DNA from: Closterium sp. NIES-65 | Lineage: Eukaryota; Streptophyta; Zygnematophyceae; Desmidiales; Closteriaceae | Length of the DNA stretch: 64,000 nucleotides | Assembly (NCBI GenBank): GCA_948144175.1 | Contig: CANXME010002131.1 | Location: 372,001 to 436,000 of the forward strand | Reading direction: 5' to 3' | In this document: one piece after another, positions 52,373-63,018 of the stretch | How the letters are laid out: each line of letters opens with the position of its first letter | Numbering within the stretch: the stretch's first letter is position 1 | Made by a program: the position numbers and the translations under genes | The notes under the pieces: model-generated | Database searches by the model: none | Seen by the model: only the letters and a program-made list of their open reading frames with translations | What the model was told of the DNA's origin: nothing

Positions 52373-52774
52373 TGTCAGAATGTTATTATCTAGCCTGTAG
52401 TGGGGTGTGTTAAAATAGTAGCTTGATAGGTAGGTAAAAAGTAGGACGGCCTAGGCTTAGTAGCCTAGGCCAACTAGATCGAGTAGTTTGTGCCAAGGTT
52501 TTGAGAGTCGAGTGCGTTGGAAGAGAGTTGGGAAGGAATGATGCTTCACTATAGTTTCGAAGTACATATAGCAAAGGAAACAAGTGAAGAGGTGCACCAC
52601 CTACAGATTTAAATAACTACACTAACTACAGCTACAGGCAGTTACAAATATAGGTTTTGACAGGGTGCTCTATAGTGAGTACAACCCAGTTAGGGTTTGC
52701 TATATGTATCCCAACTGCTGCTAGTGAAACCCGTCTTTCGTCATTCTTCTTTTGTACTGCCTAGTGTTTTGACA
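52373..52774 (+). repeat. 3' LTR of the non-autonomous element, interrupted
   Basis: 52373-52407 and 52668-52774 together make the 142-bp LTR; the rest is a solo LTR plus its TSD copy. Confidence 0.92.
52408..52662. mobile_element. 255-bp solo LTR of an unidentified family
   Basis: TGTTAAAATAGTAG ... GGTTTTGACA, flanked by GGGTG (52403-52407, 52663-52667). No matching LTR elsewhere in the window. Confidence 0.85.
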
Positions 52775-52856
52775 CCTACAACGCGCAATAGGTAAGTGAC
52801 CACTACGTCGACCTGACTGAAAGGTAAGTCGTCTGTCATCCACGCTCACCGCACCA

Positions 52857-53862
52857 TGTGGAGATAACTAGTACAACGGAAGCTAGGCTACGGGCTAGGC
52901 ACGGGGCAAGGGTGATCTTTGCTTTCGTTCCTTATTGTTCACTTGTTCTTGCACTTCTTGCTGGTTCACGGGGAAAGTTGGCAAGAGTTCCTTTAGCAAA
53001 AGTTCACAACAATGATAGCAACAACATTGGCATGCAAGACTACATCAGGCCTAGCAAAGCTACTGGTCAACCTCCAGCGCAGCACGGTCGACCGCGTGCC
53101 AGCACGACTTGGTTGACCGCGCTCCAGCAAAGCAAGGTCACAGCTTGCCAACGTTGCAAGTCCACAGTGTGCCAACGATGAAGCAAGTCGGCTGCACAGC
53201 GTTGTACCTGCAGGACAACAAAGCATCTGCTTCGCAGATGCGCGCATATGGTTGGTGCACCATTCCTTGTCACGAGCACAGCGCAGACGCCTGGCAGACT
53301 CCACGCCAGCGATTGCGCCCACCAGCCACATCGATCTTGGGATACCACCCCCGAGGTCGGCCTCGCAAAAGCCACCCCCGGCGACTGTCGCACACGTCGC
53401 CCGGGTATCCCGGTCGACTAGGCAACCAGGTCGACGCCGCCAGGTCGGCGTCCTCCGTGGTCAACGTCCCATCGTTGACCACTTCAGGAGTAGGCCACCG
53501 ACTTCGCCAAGTCGTCGGCCACCCAAGGTCGGCGCCCTCCACCCCGGTGCCCTGCTGCTCGACGCACAGCTGCTTGGCATCCTGCTACTCGACGCCCTCC
53601 AGCTCGAAGTCCCCAGCCTTCCCTATCGAGGTCGACGTCGGCCCCTCCTTCATCGACCACCAGGTTCGGTCGACCTCCTAGTCGACCACCCCAAATTAGG
53701 CGCCCAGAAGTCGACGCCCATCGCAGTGGCCCCCGCGCAAGTCGGCCTCCTCACCGACCAGTCCGCCCACTGCTGCAGGTCGGCTGCAGTTCTCCATACA
53801 CCCGACCACAAGAACAGCTCCGCCCAAGCGAGGACGGGGCCTAACAACAACTCCCGTTGACA
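52857..53862 (-). repeat. 5' LTR of copia element B (1006 bp)
   Basis: Inverted counterpart of the LTR at 23897-25736. In its own sense it begins TGTCAACGGGAGTTG at 53862 and ends CTCCACA at 52857. It is followed by TGGTGCGGTGAGCG, a possible primer binding site. Host DNA ending GCACAGCGA flanks it on the right. Confidence 0.88.
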
Positions 53863-53877
53863 TCGCTGTGCTTGAGC

Positions 53878-53972
53878 TCACAAATGCTTCTCCTCGCCCA
53901 CCCGCCCCCCCACCTCCGCCAGGTCGCGCCGCTTCACTATCTTGATGTCTCCCCTGCCAAACACGCGGCTGA
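53878..53972 (-). CDS. Candidate host exon SRVFGRGDIKIVKRRDLAEV...
   Basis: On the minus strand a CTCAG acceptor precedes codons for SRVFGRGDIKIVKRRDLAEV and GGRVGEEKHL, after which TGA lies inside a GTGAGC donor-like site. So either the protein ends here or the exon is spliced at CATTT/GTGAGC. Element B is inserted 15 bp further on. In the second reading, removing B would join it to EWLRGLREELMLLR (25762). Family not recognised. Confidence 0.45.
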
Positions 53973-54021
53973 CTGAGGGGGGGAGAGGGACGAGGAGGAG
54001 CAGAGGGGGGGAGTTGCTTAC

Positions 54022-54135
54022 GAATGCACTGCTTCTTCTCCATCTTGAACCCTTCATTGCAGCTGCGTTGGGGAGGGTTGTCCTTATCATTGTAGGAAGA
54101 GTGGGGCGGACACGCCAAGTCCTCACAGGTTAGCG
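54022..54135 (-). CDS. Candidate Cys-rich host exon, copy b
   Basis: On the minus strand, between a GTGCAG acceptor (54136) and a GTAAGC donor (54020-54021), codons read ALTCEDLACPPHSSYNDKDN, SCNEGFKMEKKQC. The 114-bp exon is duplicated at 54342-54455. Cys spacing suggests an extracellular or EGF-like repeat, but I do not recognise the family. Confidence 0.5.
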
Positions 54136-54341
54136 CTGCACTTAGCATGGGAGGAACAAGCCTGGTGCAAGAATCAGGGTTTGGTGGCCGAATGATTGAG
54201 AGCGGCACACATGAGAGGCATACTCTCCCACACAGGCAACAAGTAAAATAGTTAGTGTAATGAACTGGTGCATGGGGAAAGAACCATGAGGTTGAGAAGG
54301 ACGACGGAGAGAAGGGAGAGGGAGAGGAGCAATCGGCTTAC

Positions 54342-54455
54342 GAATGTAGTACTTGTCGCTCATCTTGAACCCCTCATTGTAGAGGCATTTGCGGGGGATG
54401 TCAGTATCATCGCACTTAGAGTTGGTCGGATATGCCAACTCCTCACAGGTCAGCG
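54342..54455 (-). pseudogene. Duplicate of the Cys-rich exon, copy a
   Basis: Same length (114 bp), 320 bp upstream in the minus sense: LTCEELAYPTNSKCDDTDIP, YNEGFKMSDKYYI. The donor GTAAGC is kept, but the acceptor AG is replaced by AAC, and two Cys are changed to Tyr. The intervening sequence (VACVGEY region) is duplicated too, so this is a tandem duplication of about 320 bp. Confidence 0.55.
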
Positions 54456-55842
54456 TTGACGATAGCAGGGGACGGACGACAGAAGCAAGCATTGGGGGCC
54501 GAATGATTGAGCGCGGCACACATGAGAGAGAGACATACTCTCCCACACAGGCAACAAAGGGAACGGCTAGCACAATGAACAGAAGCATGAGGGAAGAACT
54601 CAGAGGGCAAGAAACGGAAGGAAGAGGGAGAGGAGCAAGTGGCTCGCACATTGAGTCAACAGCTCGGATGCCATGTCACGTTCCACACATGCACCTTCCT
54701 CGTAATTTTCTCTGACTCGCCTTCCTCGTCGTACTTTTCTTGGACTCACCTTCCTTGCACCTTCCTTGGACCCATCTATCTCAAGCTCACCTTCCTTGCG
54801 CAGGGCGTGGGCGTCGGGATGGGGGAGCACCTGCCGCCTCATAAACACACTGCACACGCGACAGCAAGCCCACCCGCGCCGGCCACGCTGCTGCCGCTAC
54901 TGCTGGTGTCTGCTGCTGCTGCTGCTGTGGCTGCGGTTGAGGGTGAAGCTGCAGGGGCTGTGGCTGATGGGCAGGCGGTAGGGGCTGCAGCGGGCCTGTG
55001 GGGGGAAAGGGGGGATGTGACAGGGGGAGGGAGGGGGAGTGGGAGAGAGGGGTTGAGAGGGGTTGGTGGAGTGGAGATGCTGGGGTGGGGTGAGAGGGAC
55101 GAGGGGGTTGGGGAGATGACATGGATGATGGAAGATGATGGGGCCGAGTCGAGCGGCACATGAGGTGAGGGGCATGTGAGGGGCATGTGAGCGGAGGGGC
55201 ATGTGAGGGGAGGGAGGGGCATGTGAGGAGCATGTGAGGGGAGGAGGGGGCATGTGAGGGGTGGGCATTCGAGGGGCATATGATGTGATGGGAGGGGCAT
55301 GTGCGGGGAAGCTGATGAGTGGGGCACTGTTAAGGGCGAAGCAATGGTGATAGGCGAATGGAATGCAGGCACGGTTCAGGTAAGAAGCACAGAAGCGTTG
55401 GTTCGACAGTAGACTTGCCAGGACGAAAAGCACGTTAGCGAGGCAGTAAGGGCGGGTAGAGAGGCTTGATTGACATGGGCGGTGGAGCAGCGGGGCAGTG
55501 GGTGGGGGGGCCGCAGCGGGGGCAGCACCTGGTGTTGATGCAAGCAGCAGCAGCAGCAGCAGCGGTGAGAAGGTCGACATCCACCACCAAAGTGAGAGAG
55601 GGAGCGGTGGGAGAGAGGGGTGGGAGAGGATGTTAATAGCAAGGGGGGAAATGGGTTGGAGAGAACAAGAAGGCGAGAAAGCGCCATTTCATTGGATTGC
55701 TATACCTTCGGCTTTCAAACCTGGTAGGCGCATGTAGCAATGCCTCGACGAGCCTCACGACCCCCCAGTCCACTCACTCACACGCACCCAGCCCAGCTAG
55801 CCCACTTGCACAGGTCCCATCCCATCCCATCCCACCGCATCT
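54456..55842. other. Host intron-like DNA with CTG/CAG tracts
   Basis: 54700-54790 holds repeated CTTGGACTCACCTTCCTTG-type phrases, 54915-54940 a CTG run, 55000-55300 G-rich repeats of GGGGCATGTGAG, and 55540-55563 a CAG run. A minus-strand piece ERDMASELLTQCAS (54640-54690) is protein-like but unsupported by splice sites. Confidence 0.5.
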
Positions 55843-56140
55843 CACCTGCACGGACCCATCTCACCTGCTTGGACCCATCTCATTTGCATGGAGCCATCCC
55901 ACCTGCGCGGAGCCATCCCACCTGCGCGGAGCCATCCACCTGCGCGGAGCCATCCCACCTGCGTGGAGCCATCCCACCTGCGCGGAGCCATCCCACCTGC
56001 ACGGAGCCATCCCACCTGCGCGGAGCCATCCCACCTGCACAGAGCCATCCCACCTGCACGGAGCCATCCCACCTGCACGGAGCCATCCCACCTGCACGGA
56101 GCCATCCCATCTGCACGGAGCCATCCCACATGCGCGGAGC
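55843..56140. repeat. 19-bp CCCACCTGCACGGAGCCAT minisatellite
   Basis: About 16 units with C/A variation (GCGCGG or GCACGG) and one unit lacking a base pair near 55934. All six frames are open as a result. Confidence 0.95.
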
Positions 56141-56332
56141 CAGACGATTGCATGACGGTGAGTAGCTCGTCCTCGCCGCCCCGCTGCTGCCCCTCGCCCC
56201 ACGCCCTCGCTCCGCCGCACCCATCTCTGAGCTCGTGTTTGTGAGTGCTCTGTGAAACATATAGTCCACTCGTGCCTCCCCACTCCGCCACCTTGGTAAG
56301 GTTCTAATTGGACCAATCCATTATGGCGATTA

Positions 56333-56885
56333 CCGTTTTCTCCTGGACATAACACTCTAGGGTATTATGATAAATACAGGAAAAAAATGGGGGCTTCTTC
56401 TCATCGGAAAAGGCTACACACCACCCGGGTCTATTCATATGACATTTTTTAGTATAAGGATTTTGATAAATGGACAACGTGGGTGTTGTCAAAGTTGGTT
56501 TCGGCAGAGGCGAAAATGCAAGTTTCGGCGCCAATTACTCACCCCCTTAAAATTGCCATGTGGCACCTCTTTGGCCACTTGTTAGTGAACGATCTATCAG
56601 CCCGGCAACAGCGAAAAAAGTGGGAGGGAGGTGATTCCGGCAGATTCTTTTGAAATTACCATGTAATCTTATCGAGGAAGTGATTTCCGCGATGTTTTCC
56701 CTTAATTGCACCTACTCGTTAACAGCAGGAAAAAGAATTTTTGTAAGAAAGGGGGGTGTTATAGAATATCAGCCAAAAAAGGGGGTATAATACAACTGAG
56801 GTCGCCTATAACACCCACCCCGCACAAGCCACCTGGAGGGTGTACAATTTTGGCGGGTGTTATGTCCGGGTGATTACCAGTACGG
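56333..56885. mobile_element. pogo-like MITE, 553 bp
   Basis: TA on both sides (56331-56332, 56886-56887). The inverted termini are CCGTTTTCTCCTGGACATAA and CCGTACTGGTAATCACCCGG followed by ACATAACACC, sharing CCGT at the tip and GGACATAACAC inside. This wording resembles the termini of the pogo-like element at 46399. No coding capacity; AT-richer than its surroundings. Confidence 0.75.
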
Positions 56886-56887
56886 TA

Positions 56888-57964
56888 GTTTCTGTCCCTT
56901 TAAAGTGCATGTTGAGGTTTAGGTCACATGCATGAGCTGCTTGCTGAAGCGATACTACGCGGGTACGCAGTTCCGATTGGCGGCCCTCAACAATGGTCGT
57001 TGTTGCGAGGACCCGATTGCGAAGGACACGATTATCCAGGTTGTGTGAGCGCGCAGATGCCGCGTTAACGCGGGAATGCCACAACGAGACCTACCGTACG
57101 ATAGTGAGAGGCGATAACCGGTATCTGAAGATGGTGGCTGGAGCTGTTGTAGCTTATCGTTGCACAACTAAACCATGTTGTACTGTAGTTTAGGTACTGC
57201 ATTTTCCATTAGAATCCCGCAGTTAGTGAAGCCAAAAAGTAACTTCTAATAGCGTATAGAAAAAAACACTGTTGATATGTTTGTCTTCTTGACTGAGCTT
57301 GGAGATTGCACCCAACGAACCAAGTCTGTGCCGCCGGATTTTAGAAGTTTATCCATAGCTCTCCAGTCGAATCATGGCGAATCTGCGAATCTGCACAAAC
57401 ACACCAGTTCATTTCACGTATCCTTGTACGTATCCTTGTTGCACTCGTCTGATACTTTGTGGTAGTCACATTAAAAAAAGGTATTTGAAGGCATGAAAAT
57501 GGAAGGGAGCTCTTGAGATTTCATTCTGATCGAGAAGATGTTGCTTTTAGGCATCATAGAACCATTTACAGCAAAACTGATGATACAGTACCACTAAAAT
57601 TCGTACATGCAATCTTATTTTCCCCTTCGTATGACAAGGAAAGACATGACATGGACACATAACCATGCTTGGCATGCTGTTGGACGAGGTAGCTCCATGC
57701 TTGTACGCATGTGAGCATACCGTACATGCTGACATGCATACAACCGCTGTGAGACCACATGAGATTATGTCAATGAGAGGGTGAGGGCGTGGTTCTGAGT
57801 GCATGTGAGATTACAGGAGATTGCATGTGAGTGTGAGTAAGAAAGCAAAGCACGTGAGAGTTTGAGTGCAAATGCACTAATAGTGTGACTGAGTGTGGAC
57901 ACAGGCGAGAGCATGAGTGTGAATGCACACGATAGTGTGAATGCACATGACCTTATGAATGCAT
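56888..57964. other. Unassigned host DNA
   Basis: AT-richer than most of the window. A minus-strand open stretch at 56860-57084 (NAASARSHNLDNRVLRNRVL and on) has no recognisable motif. 57190-57780 shows nothing else. Confidence 0.5.
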
Positions 57965-58135
57965 GCGATGGCACGTGAGAGTATGTGTGTGATTGCACGT
58001 GGGAGCATGAAAGTGAATGCACGCGGGAGTATGAGAATGAATGCACGTGGAGTATGAAAGTGAATGCATGTGGGAGCATGAGAGTGATTGCACGTGGGAG
58101 CATGAGAGTGATCGCACGTGGGAGCATGAGTAGAG
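57965..58135. repeat. 24-bp degenerate tandem repeat
   Basis: Units of GCACGTGGGAGCATGAGAGTGATT with several substitutions, six to seven copies; related GTGAGAG/TGAATGCAC wording extends back to about 57790. Confidence 0.85.
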
Positions 58136-59849
58136 TATGCTTAAACATGATGGCACAGCAACGAGTGAGTGATCAGCCAAGCTGTGCTTGCATCGCGCAC
58201 ACCTACAATCGCAGTTGTGGGGACCACGGGGCACAGGGGAAGGCAAGGAGTAAGCAGACTGCCACCTGGGAGAAAAGAGGAGCAGGGGAGGTGACACGGG
58301 GCGAGGAAAGAAGAATGCGAGCACATTACGCATCCATCACCACGCATGCCATTCAAAGTAGATTTGGAGATTCTCATAAACCAGCTCACCACACATGTCA
58401 TTCAAGGTTCCTTACCATCCTCCACCACACAATGCACGCTTGGGGTTATGAGCAGTCTGGTCCCATCAAGCACAGTTCACATTATCTGTGGTCCAATCAG
58501 ATACGTTGCACACTTCATGTAGTCCAATCAGAGACATTGCACGCTTCACATGGTCCAATCAAGCACTCAATCGGACACCGTTGATGCCCTTCTTACCACC
58601 GCTGCTGCTGTGCATCCCCCTACTCCCCTCACCTGCCTCATCTGCCTCATGTGCCTACCTCACCCCTCTTCTCCTACTACTGTGACCATGCCCCACCAAG
58701 TCACCTTCTCACCCAAACTGCTCCCACTTCTCCCTCCCATCCCTTTCTGACCTGCCATGCCACACACCTCATAGCGCTCACATAACCCACCAAGCGCTTC
58801 ACCACCACTACTTCCCTTTTCACCTAAGTGCTACCCCTGCTCCCCCTCCCATCCACCCCCCTGCTCCCCCTCCCATCCCTCTCCTCACCTGTCACGCCAC
58901 GCGCCTCACAGCCCTCTCCTCATGCCCCGCCAGGCATTTCACCACCACTGCTGCCACTCGAATCCGCACCCCCTCCTTCCCCTCCTCACGCCCCCTCCAC
59001 CAGGCCAATGGGTGGGTGACACGTGGCATGTGGGAGGAGGATGTGAGAAGAGGCGCGTGTAGGGCCAGTGGTGGCAGTGTGTATGGTGGAGACAGGGAGT
59101 GGGCGAACGAGTATGGGTGCAACGGTGCATGGGCAACTGGCGAGTCATCACGCTGTTGCTGCGGCCGCTTCCCCGCCATATGCTCGTCCGCCTCTGCTTG
59201 ACTCCTGTGTGCGTTTCCTCTCACTCTAGGCTGCTTGGTTTGGCACGAGAGACATGGGTGTGAAGGACGGTGCAGATGGCATTTGAGGGAGAGGGGCAGG
59301 GGTGGCGGTGGGGAGGTAGGGAGAGCGAGGGAGAGGAGGAGGAGAGTGTGAAGGGCGAAGGGAGGAGAGACGTCACAGAGGAAGGTGAGCGCGAAGAGAG
59401 CTGCATGGCGTTGCTAGATTGGTGGGTGGGGGTTGAGGATGGGGAAGGGGTTGGTGGGAGGGAAGGGTTGGGGAGGTTGAAGAAAGGGGATTGAGGAAAA
59501 AGCGTAGACAACACGAAAGAGTGTGGAAGCAAAGAGAGGTGCGTGGGGTTTGGGATGGGAAGACCCATTCACACACGCACGCACACACAACCACGCACGA
59601 ACTCACGCACGCACACCCATTCACCCACACATCCACCCAACCACCACCTTTCTTTTCCCCCCTCCACCCACCCAACCACCCCCCTCCTTACCCCTTTTTC
59701 TCCACCAGATACACAACACACGCACACACGCATGCACGCACACATGCACACACACATGCAAACCTAAACGCACCACCCACCTCACCTCCTATTCCCCCTT
59801 ATCCCCCTCTTTCTCCCCTTCCCCCCGCTCCCCTCTCTCACCTCCTGCT
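58136..59849. other. Unassigned host DNA
   Basis: 58480-58570 contains three imperfect copies of GTCCAATCA(G/A)A-TTGCAC. 58600-58990 is pyrimidine-rich. 59569-59640 and 59705-59765 are CACGCACACAC microsatellites. No exon was convincing. Confidence 0.5.
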
Positions 59850-60270
59850 GTCCCTCGGCTTCCATTGCCGCCTGCACGACCAACTCCTGCACGTGTGCCA
59901 CGTCAGCAACCAGCAAAGCGAGGCAGCCAATCAGGCGCAGCGCGAGACAGTGGGCTTCAAGCGAGTCAATGGAGTTAAGAGCACCAGCAGCAAGTGACGA
60001 TGGGGGCGAAGGGGAGTCACTTTGCATTGCTGCTACTGCGCCTGCTGTGGCTGTGACTGTGGCTGCTGCTGCAGTGGGTGGGAGTGGAAAGGAGGAGCGA
60101 GAGAGTAGAGGGGCGATGCGGGTGATGACTTGGGTTGGGTTCAAGAGCTTCCGAGTAGTCAACACGCCTGCCCAGTCACTGCCACCGCCAGCACCACCAT
60201 CACTGCCAGCACGATCGCCACTATCGCTATCACCATCACTTGCCAGCACTCTCACTGCCATCATTGCTGC
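59850..60270 (-). CDS. Candidate host exon(s), minus strand, function unknown
   Basis: Minus-strand codons give TTRKLLNPTQVITRIAPLLS, then a low-complexity Ala/Pro/Thr stretch (possibly an intron), then NSIDSLEAHCLALRLIGCLA and LLVADVAHVQELVVQAAMEA before a GTGAGAG donor-like site (about 59847). The last piece is a hydrophobic helix followed by an amphipathic helix. I do not recognise the protein. Confidence 0.4.
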
Positions 60271-60763
60271 TAGCGCTATTCCCTCCACCATCATCACCAT
60301 CAATGTCTGCAGCACGCCTATCATTGAAAACACTCTTCTCTGCCTCCCCATAGGCGCCATCCCCACCTTCCTCTCCTTGCCTCCTCGTTCTCCCATCACA
60401 CCCCCCACTTTCTCTCTCTCCTTCCCTCATGGTGGTCACTCTATTTCCCCTTCTTCTCCCTCCCCTCCACACATCCCTCACTTGCTCTCCCTCCCTCCTC
60501 CATCGCCACTGCAGCAGGCTAACGTCCACACATGTTGCTGTCGTCAGGCATGGCGTCACCATCCGCGTCACACCTCCCAGCACCGAGAGGCGTTCTCAGG
60601 GCGGCAGGTGTGAGTGAGGGGGTAGCGGGTGCAGCTGACGTGGCATGTTGAGATGCAGGAGAGGGAGGACCAGGACGGGGAGGAGCGGGAGGAGAGGGAG
60701 GGAGGGGAGAGGCAGCAGTGGTGAGGTGGAGGAGGAAGAGCTTGAGAATGCAGAGGCGGGGTG

Positions 60764-60850
60764 GCGCTGCTGCTGCTGCTGAAAACATCAGCAAGACGCA
60801 GAACCAGCGAATTGAATCGTGCGACGTCACTTTCAGACACAATGGCTTGT
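60764..60850 (-). CDS. Candidate host exon IVSESDVARFNSLVLRLADV
   Basis: Minus-strand codons for IVSESDVARFNSLVLRLADV, then F and a run of Ser from a CTG/CAG tract. Protein-like composition, same strand as the other host exons, but the splice borders are unclear and the family is not recognised. Confidence 0.35.
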
Positions 60851-61176
60851 CGCTCCTATCCCTGCTCCTCCCACGTGCTCCCCCTCCCGCGCTCCGTCTC
60901 CCTCCCCCGCTTCCTCTTCCTCTCCGCCCCTGCGCTCCTCCCTAGTTGCTGCCCCAACGTCCATTCCACCATGGCAGGCCCCGCTGCGAGAATTCTGTGG
61001 CACTGGGTGGCTGAGAGGGGCGGGAAAAGGGATAGGTGGAGGAGGGGGAAAGATTGGAAGGCCATGGAGAGGGGAAAGAGAGGGGAGAGAGGGAGAGAGG
61101 GCAGAGAGGGGAGAGAGGGGGGAGAAAGTGGGCGAGTGGTAAGTGCAGGGCCTGATGCCGTTGCTCAGCAACAAGC
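60851..61176. other. Unassigned host DNA
   Basis: 60860-60950 is C-rich and 61010-61140 is purine-rich with GGGGAGAGAGGG repeats. Nothing else recognised. Confidence 0.5.
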
Positions 61177-61660
61177 ATGGTAGGCATGGCAGGCATGGCA
61201 GGCACGGCAGGCACGGCAGGCATGACAGGCACGGCAGGCATGGCAGGCACAGCAGGCACGGCAGGCACGGGAAGCACGACAAGCACGGCAGGCACAGCAG
61301 GCACGGCAGGTACGGCAGGCACGACAGGCACGGCAGGCACGGCAGGCACGGCAGGCATGGCAGGCACGGCATGCACAGCAGGCACAGCAGGCACGACAGG
61401 TACGGCAGGCATGGCAGGCACGCCAGGCACTCCAGGCACGGCAGGTATGGCAGGCACAGCAGGCATGGTAGGCATGGTAGGCATGGTAGGCATGGTAGGC
61501 ATGGTAGGCATGGTAGGCATGGTAGGCACGGTAGGCACGGTAGGCACGGTAGGCATGGTAGGCATGGTAGGCATGGTAGGCATGGTAGGCACGATAGGCA
61601 CGGTAGGCACGGTAGGCATGGTAGGCATGGTAGGCATGGTAGGCATGGTAGGCACGGTCG
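61177..61660. repeat. 9-bp GGCATGGTA / GGCACGGCA minisatellite
   Basis: About 54 units. The first half is mostly GGCA(C/T)GGCA, the second half GGCATGGTA. A repeating tripeptide results in every frame. Confidence 0.95.
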
Positions 61661-61874
61661 GGCAGCGACAGCAGAAACGCGGAGGCAGCAGTGTGCACAG
61701 GGTGGCAGGAAACACGCACGAAGGCAGGGAGGGACAAGGGTAGGAGGTGAGATTGAGAGGAGGTGAGTGGGGGAGCAAGGAGAGATGGGGAGATATGGAG
61801 GACGGCTCAAGCGAATTGCGGCGAGAGATGACGCGCATTCACGAAGCGGAGAAGAGCGAATTTTGAGCATGTTG

Positions 61875-62000
61875 CTTTGCAGAGACGCTGGCAGGCGATG
61901 GCGTGTGGCAAGGCACCACGGGGCATGGCGCGGTATCTGGCGAGGTATGGTGGGGTATGGCGGGGAATGGCGGAGCACGGCGGGGTAGCGAGGGGCACGA
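61875..62000. repeat. GGTATGGCGGGGA-type degenerate repeats
   Basis: Ten or so loosely repeated 9-10 bp units (GGCATGGCGC, GGTATGGCGG, GGAATGGCGG). They end about 90 bp before the copia fragment begins. Confidence 0.7.
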
Positions 62001-62090
62001 CAAATGGGAATGAAGCGGATGAGCATGTAACGGCCGACATGATGGGGAAGGAGCGAGATACGACCAGTAGAGGATACGGATTGCATCCAT

Positions 62091-63018
62091 TATTGATGCT
62101 CCGCTCAGACTGAGGAGGGGGTTCCTCGGGAAGGCGTTCACCAAACTTCGTCAATGGGAAAAAGCATCGTCCATGACTTGACGTGCCCTTACACTCCGCA
62201 GCAAAACGGCATGGCTGAGCAGGAGATGCGCACGATTGTCGAGTCCGTGCGGACAATGCTACTGCACATGGGTGTGTGGCACCTCACTCTTCGACATGCT
62301 GTCTGGGTGCGCAACTGCTTGGAGCGGTCGACGACACCGCCGGGGACGACTCCGTACCAGCTGTTGGGGAAGGAGCCCAACCTCACGCTGCCGCGGGTGT
62401 GGGGCTGCATGGTGCAGTTCACCGTTCCCGAGCAGCAGCGCGGTGGGAAGCTTGCACTGAAGGCTCGCTAGGGGCTTCACCTGGGTGTGTCGCCGGAGAA
62501 TAAGGGCTAGGAGGTGCTCGACCTGTCTGACAACAAGATGGTCACGTCGGTCGAGGTGATCTTCTACGAGACGATGTCGGTGGAGGTGTGGAAGCCGGCA
62601 CACTCGCCGACTGACACCTCGTCGGCGACGGTCCCACTGCTCGCCGAGGTCGACGGGCCTGCTGATGAGGGATGTCGTGGAGGTTCTTCCTCCTCCACCT
62701 GTTCTTGCCCCTCCCTCCCTCGTCGTAGATCGGCCTGCGTCGACACCTGTGTCAGCCACCGGCGATGAAGGGGGCCTTGAGGCATCGCTTTCGGCACCGG
62801 CCAGTGGCATTACCGGCGGTTGACAAGGCGCCAAGCTCGTCGACCAGTATGGGAAGCCATCGACGACAAGGGAGCAGCAGACGGGGGAGCCGGTTGAACA
62901 AGAGACAGCAGCAGGGGTGCAGTCGACAGGGGAGCACCAGTCGGGGCAGTCAAAAGGGGAGCGATCGAAGTCAGCAGGTGGTGAGCAGCCGCTCGAAGTA
63001 TCGAAGCAGCTGGTCGAC
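62091..63018 (+). pseudogene. Copia integrase/linker fragment, third copy of the A/B family
   Basis: Begins inside the integrase core (CTCCGCTCAGACTGAGGAGG, with TGA at the expected Arg) and continues KSIVHDLTCPYTPQQNGMAE, WVRNCLERSTTPPGTTPYQL, VWGCMVQFTVPEQQRGGKLA, EVLDLSDNKMVTSVEVIFYE and the acidic linker to KQLVD. Stops at about 62469 and 62508 and frameshifts near 62150 and 62660 break it. It resumes at 63987 (IDDED) after a solo LTR and leaves the window. Confidence 0.88.

Larger units (their letters stand above)
51067..52774 (+). mobile_element. Non-autonomous LTR retrotransposon (LARD/TRIM-like)
   Basis: Two 142-bp LTRs (TGTCAGAATG ... TTTTGACA) at 51067-51208 and 52373-52774 (the second split by a 255-bp solo LTR), with TSD CCTAC (51062-51066, 52775-52779). 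The 5' LTR is followed by TGCTATCAGAGCAGG (initiator-Met-like primer site); the 3' LTR is preceded by CTATGGGGGTG. The same polypurine tract and the internal phrases ACTGCTTCCGCTGCT and GCGCCCCGAGGCGCGCGGC occur in the intact copia at 26904-33186. The 1.16-kb interior is GC-rich and encodes no recognisable protein. Confidence 0.9.

Noticed and set aside
55697-56355. Frames of 118-164 codons over the 19-bp CCCACCTGCACGGAGCCAT array
   Set aside because: Periodic repeat translation on both strands; no splice or start context.
56860-57193. Possible mariner transposase fragment next to the MITE
   Set aside because: No DDE or helix-turn-helix motif could be identified in any frame; left as unassigned DNA.
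61143-62086. Long (RHG)n, (VGM)n and (PCL)n frames
   Set aside because: All six frames of a 9-bp array are open; no flanking coding evidence.
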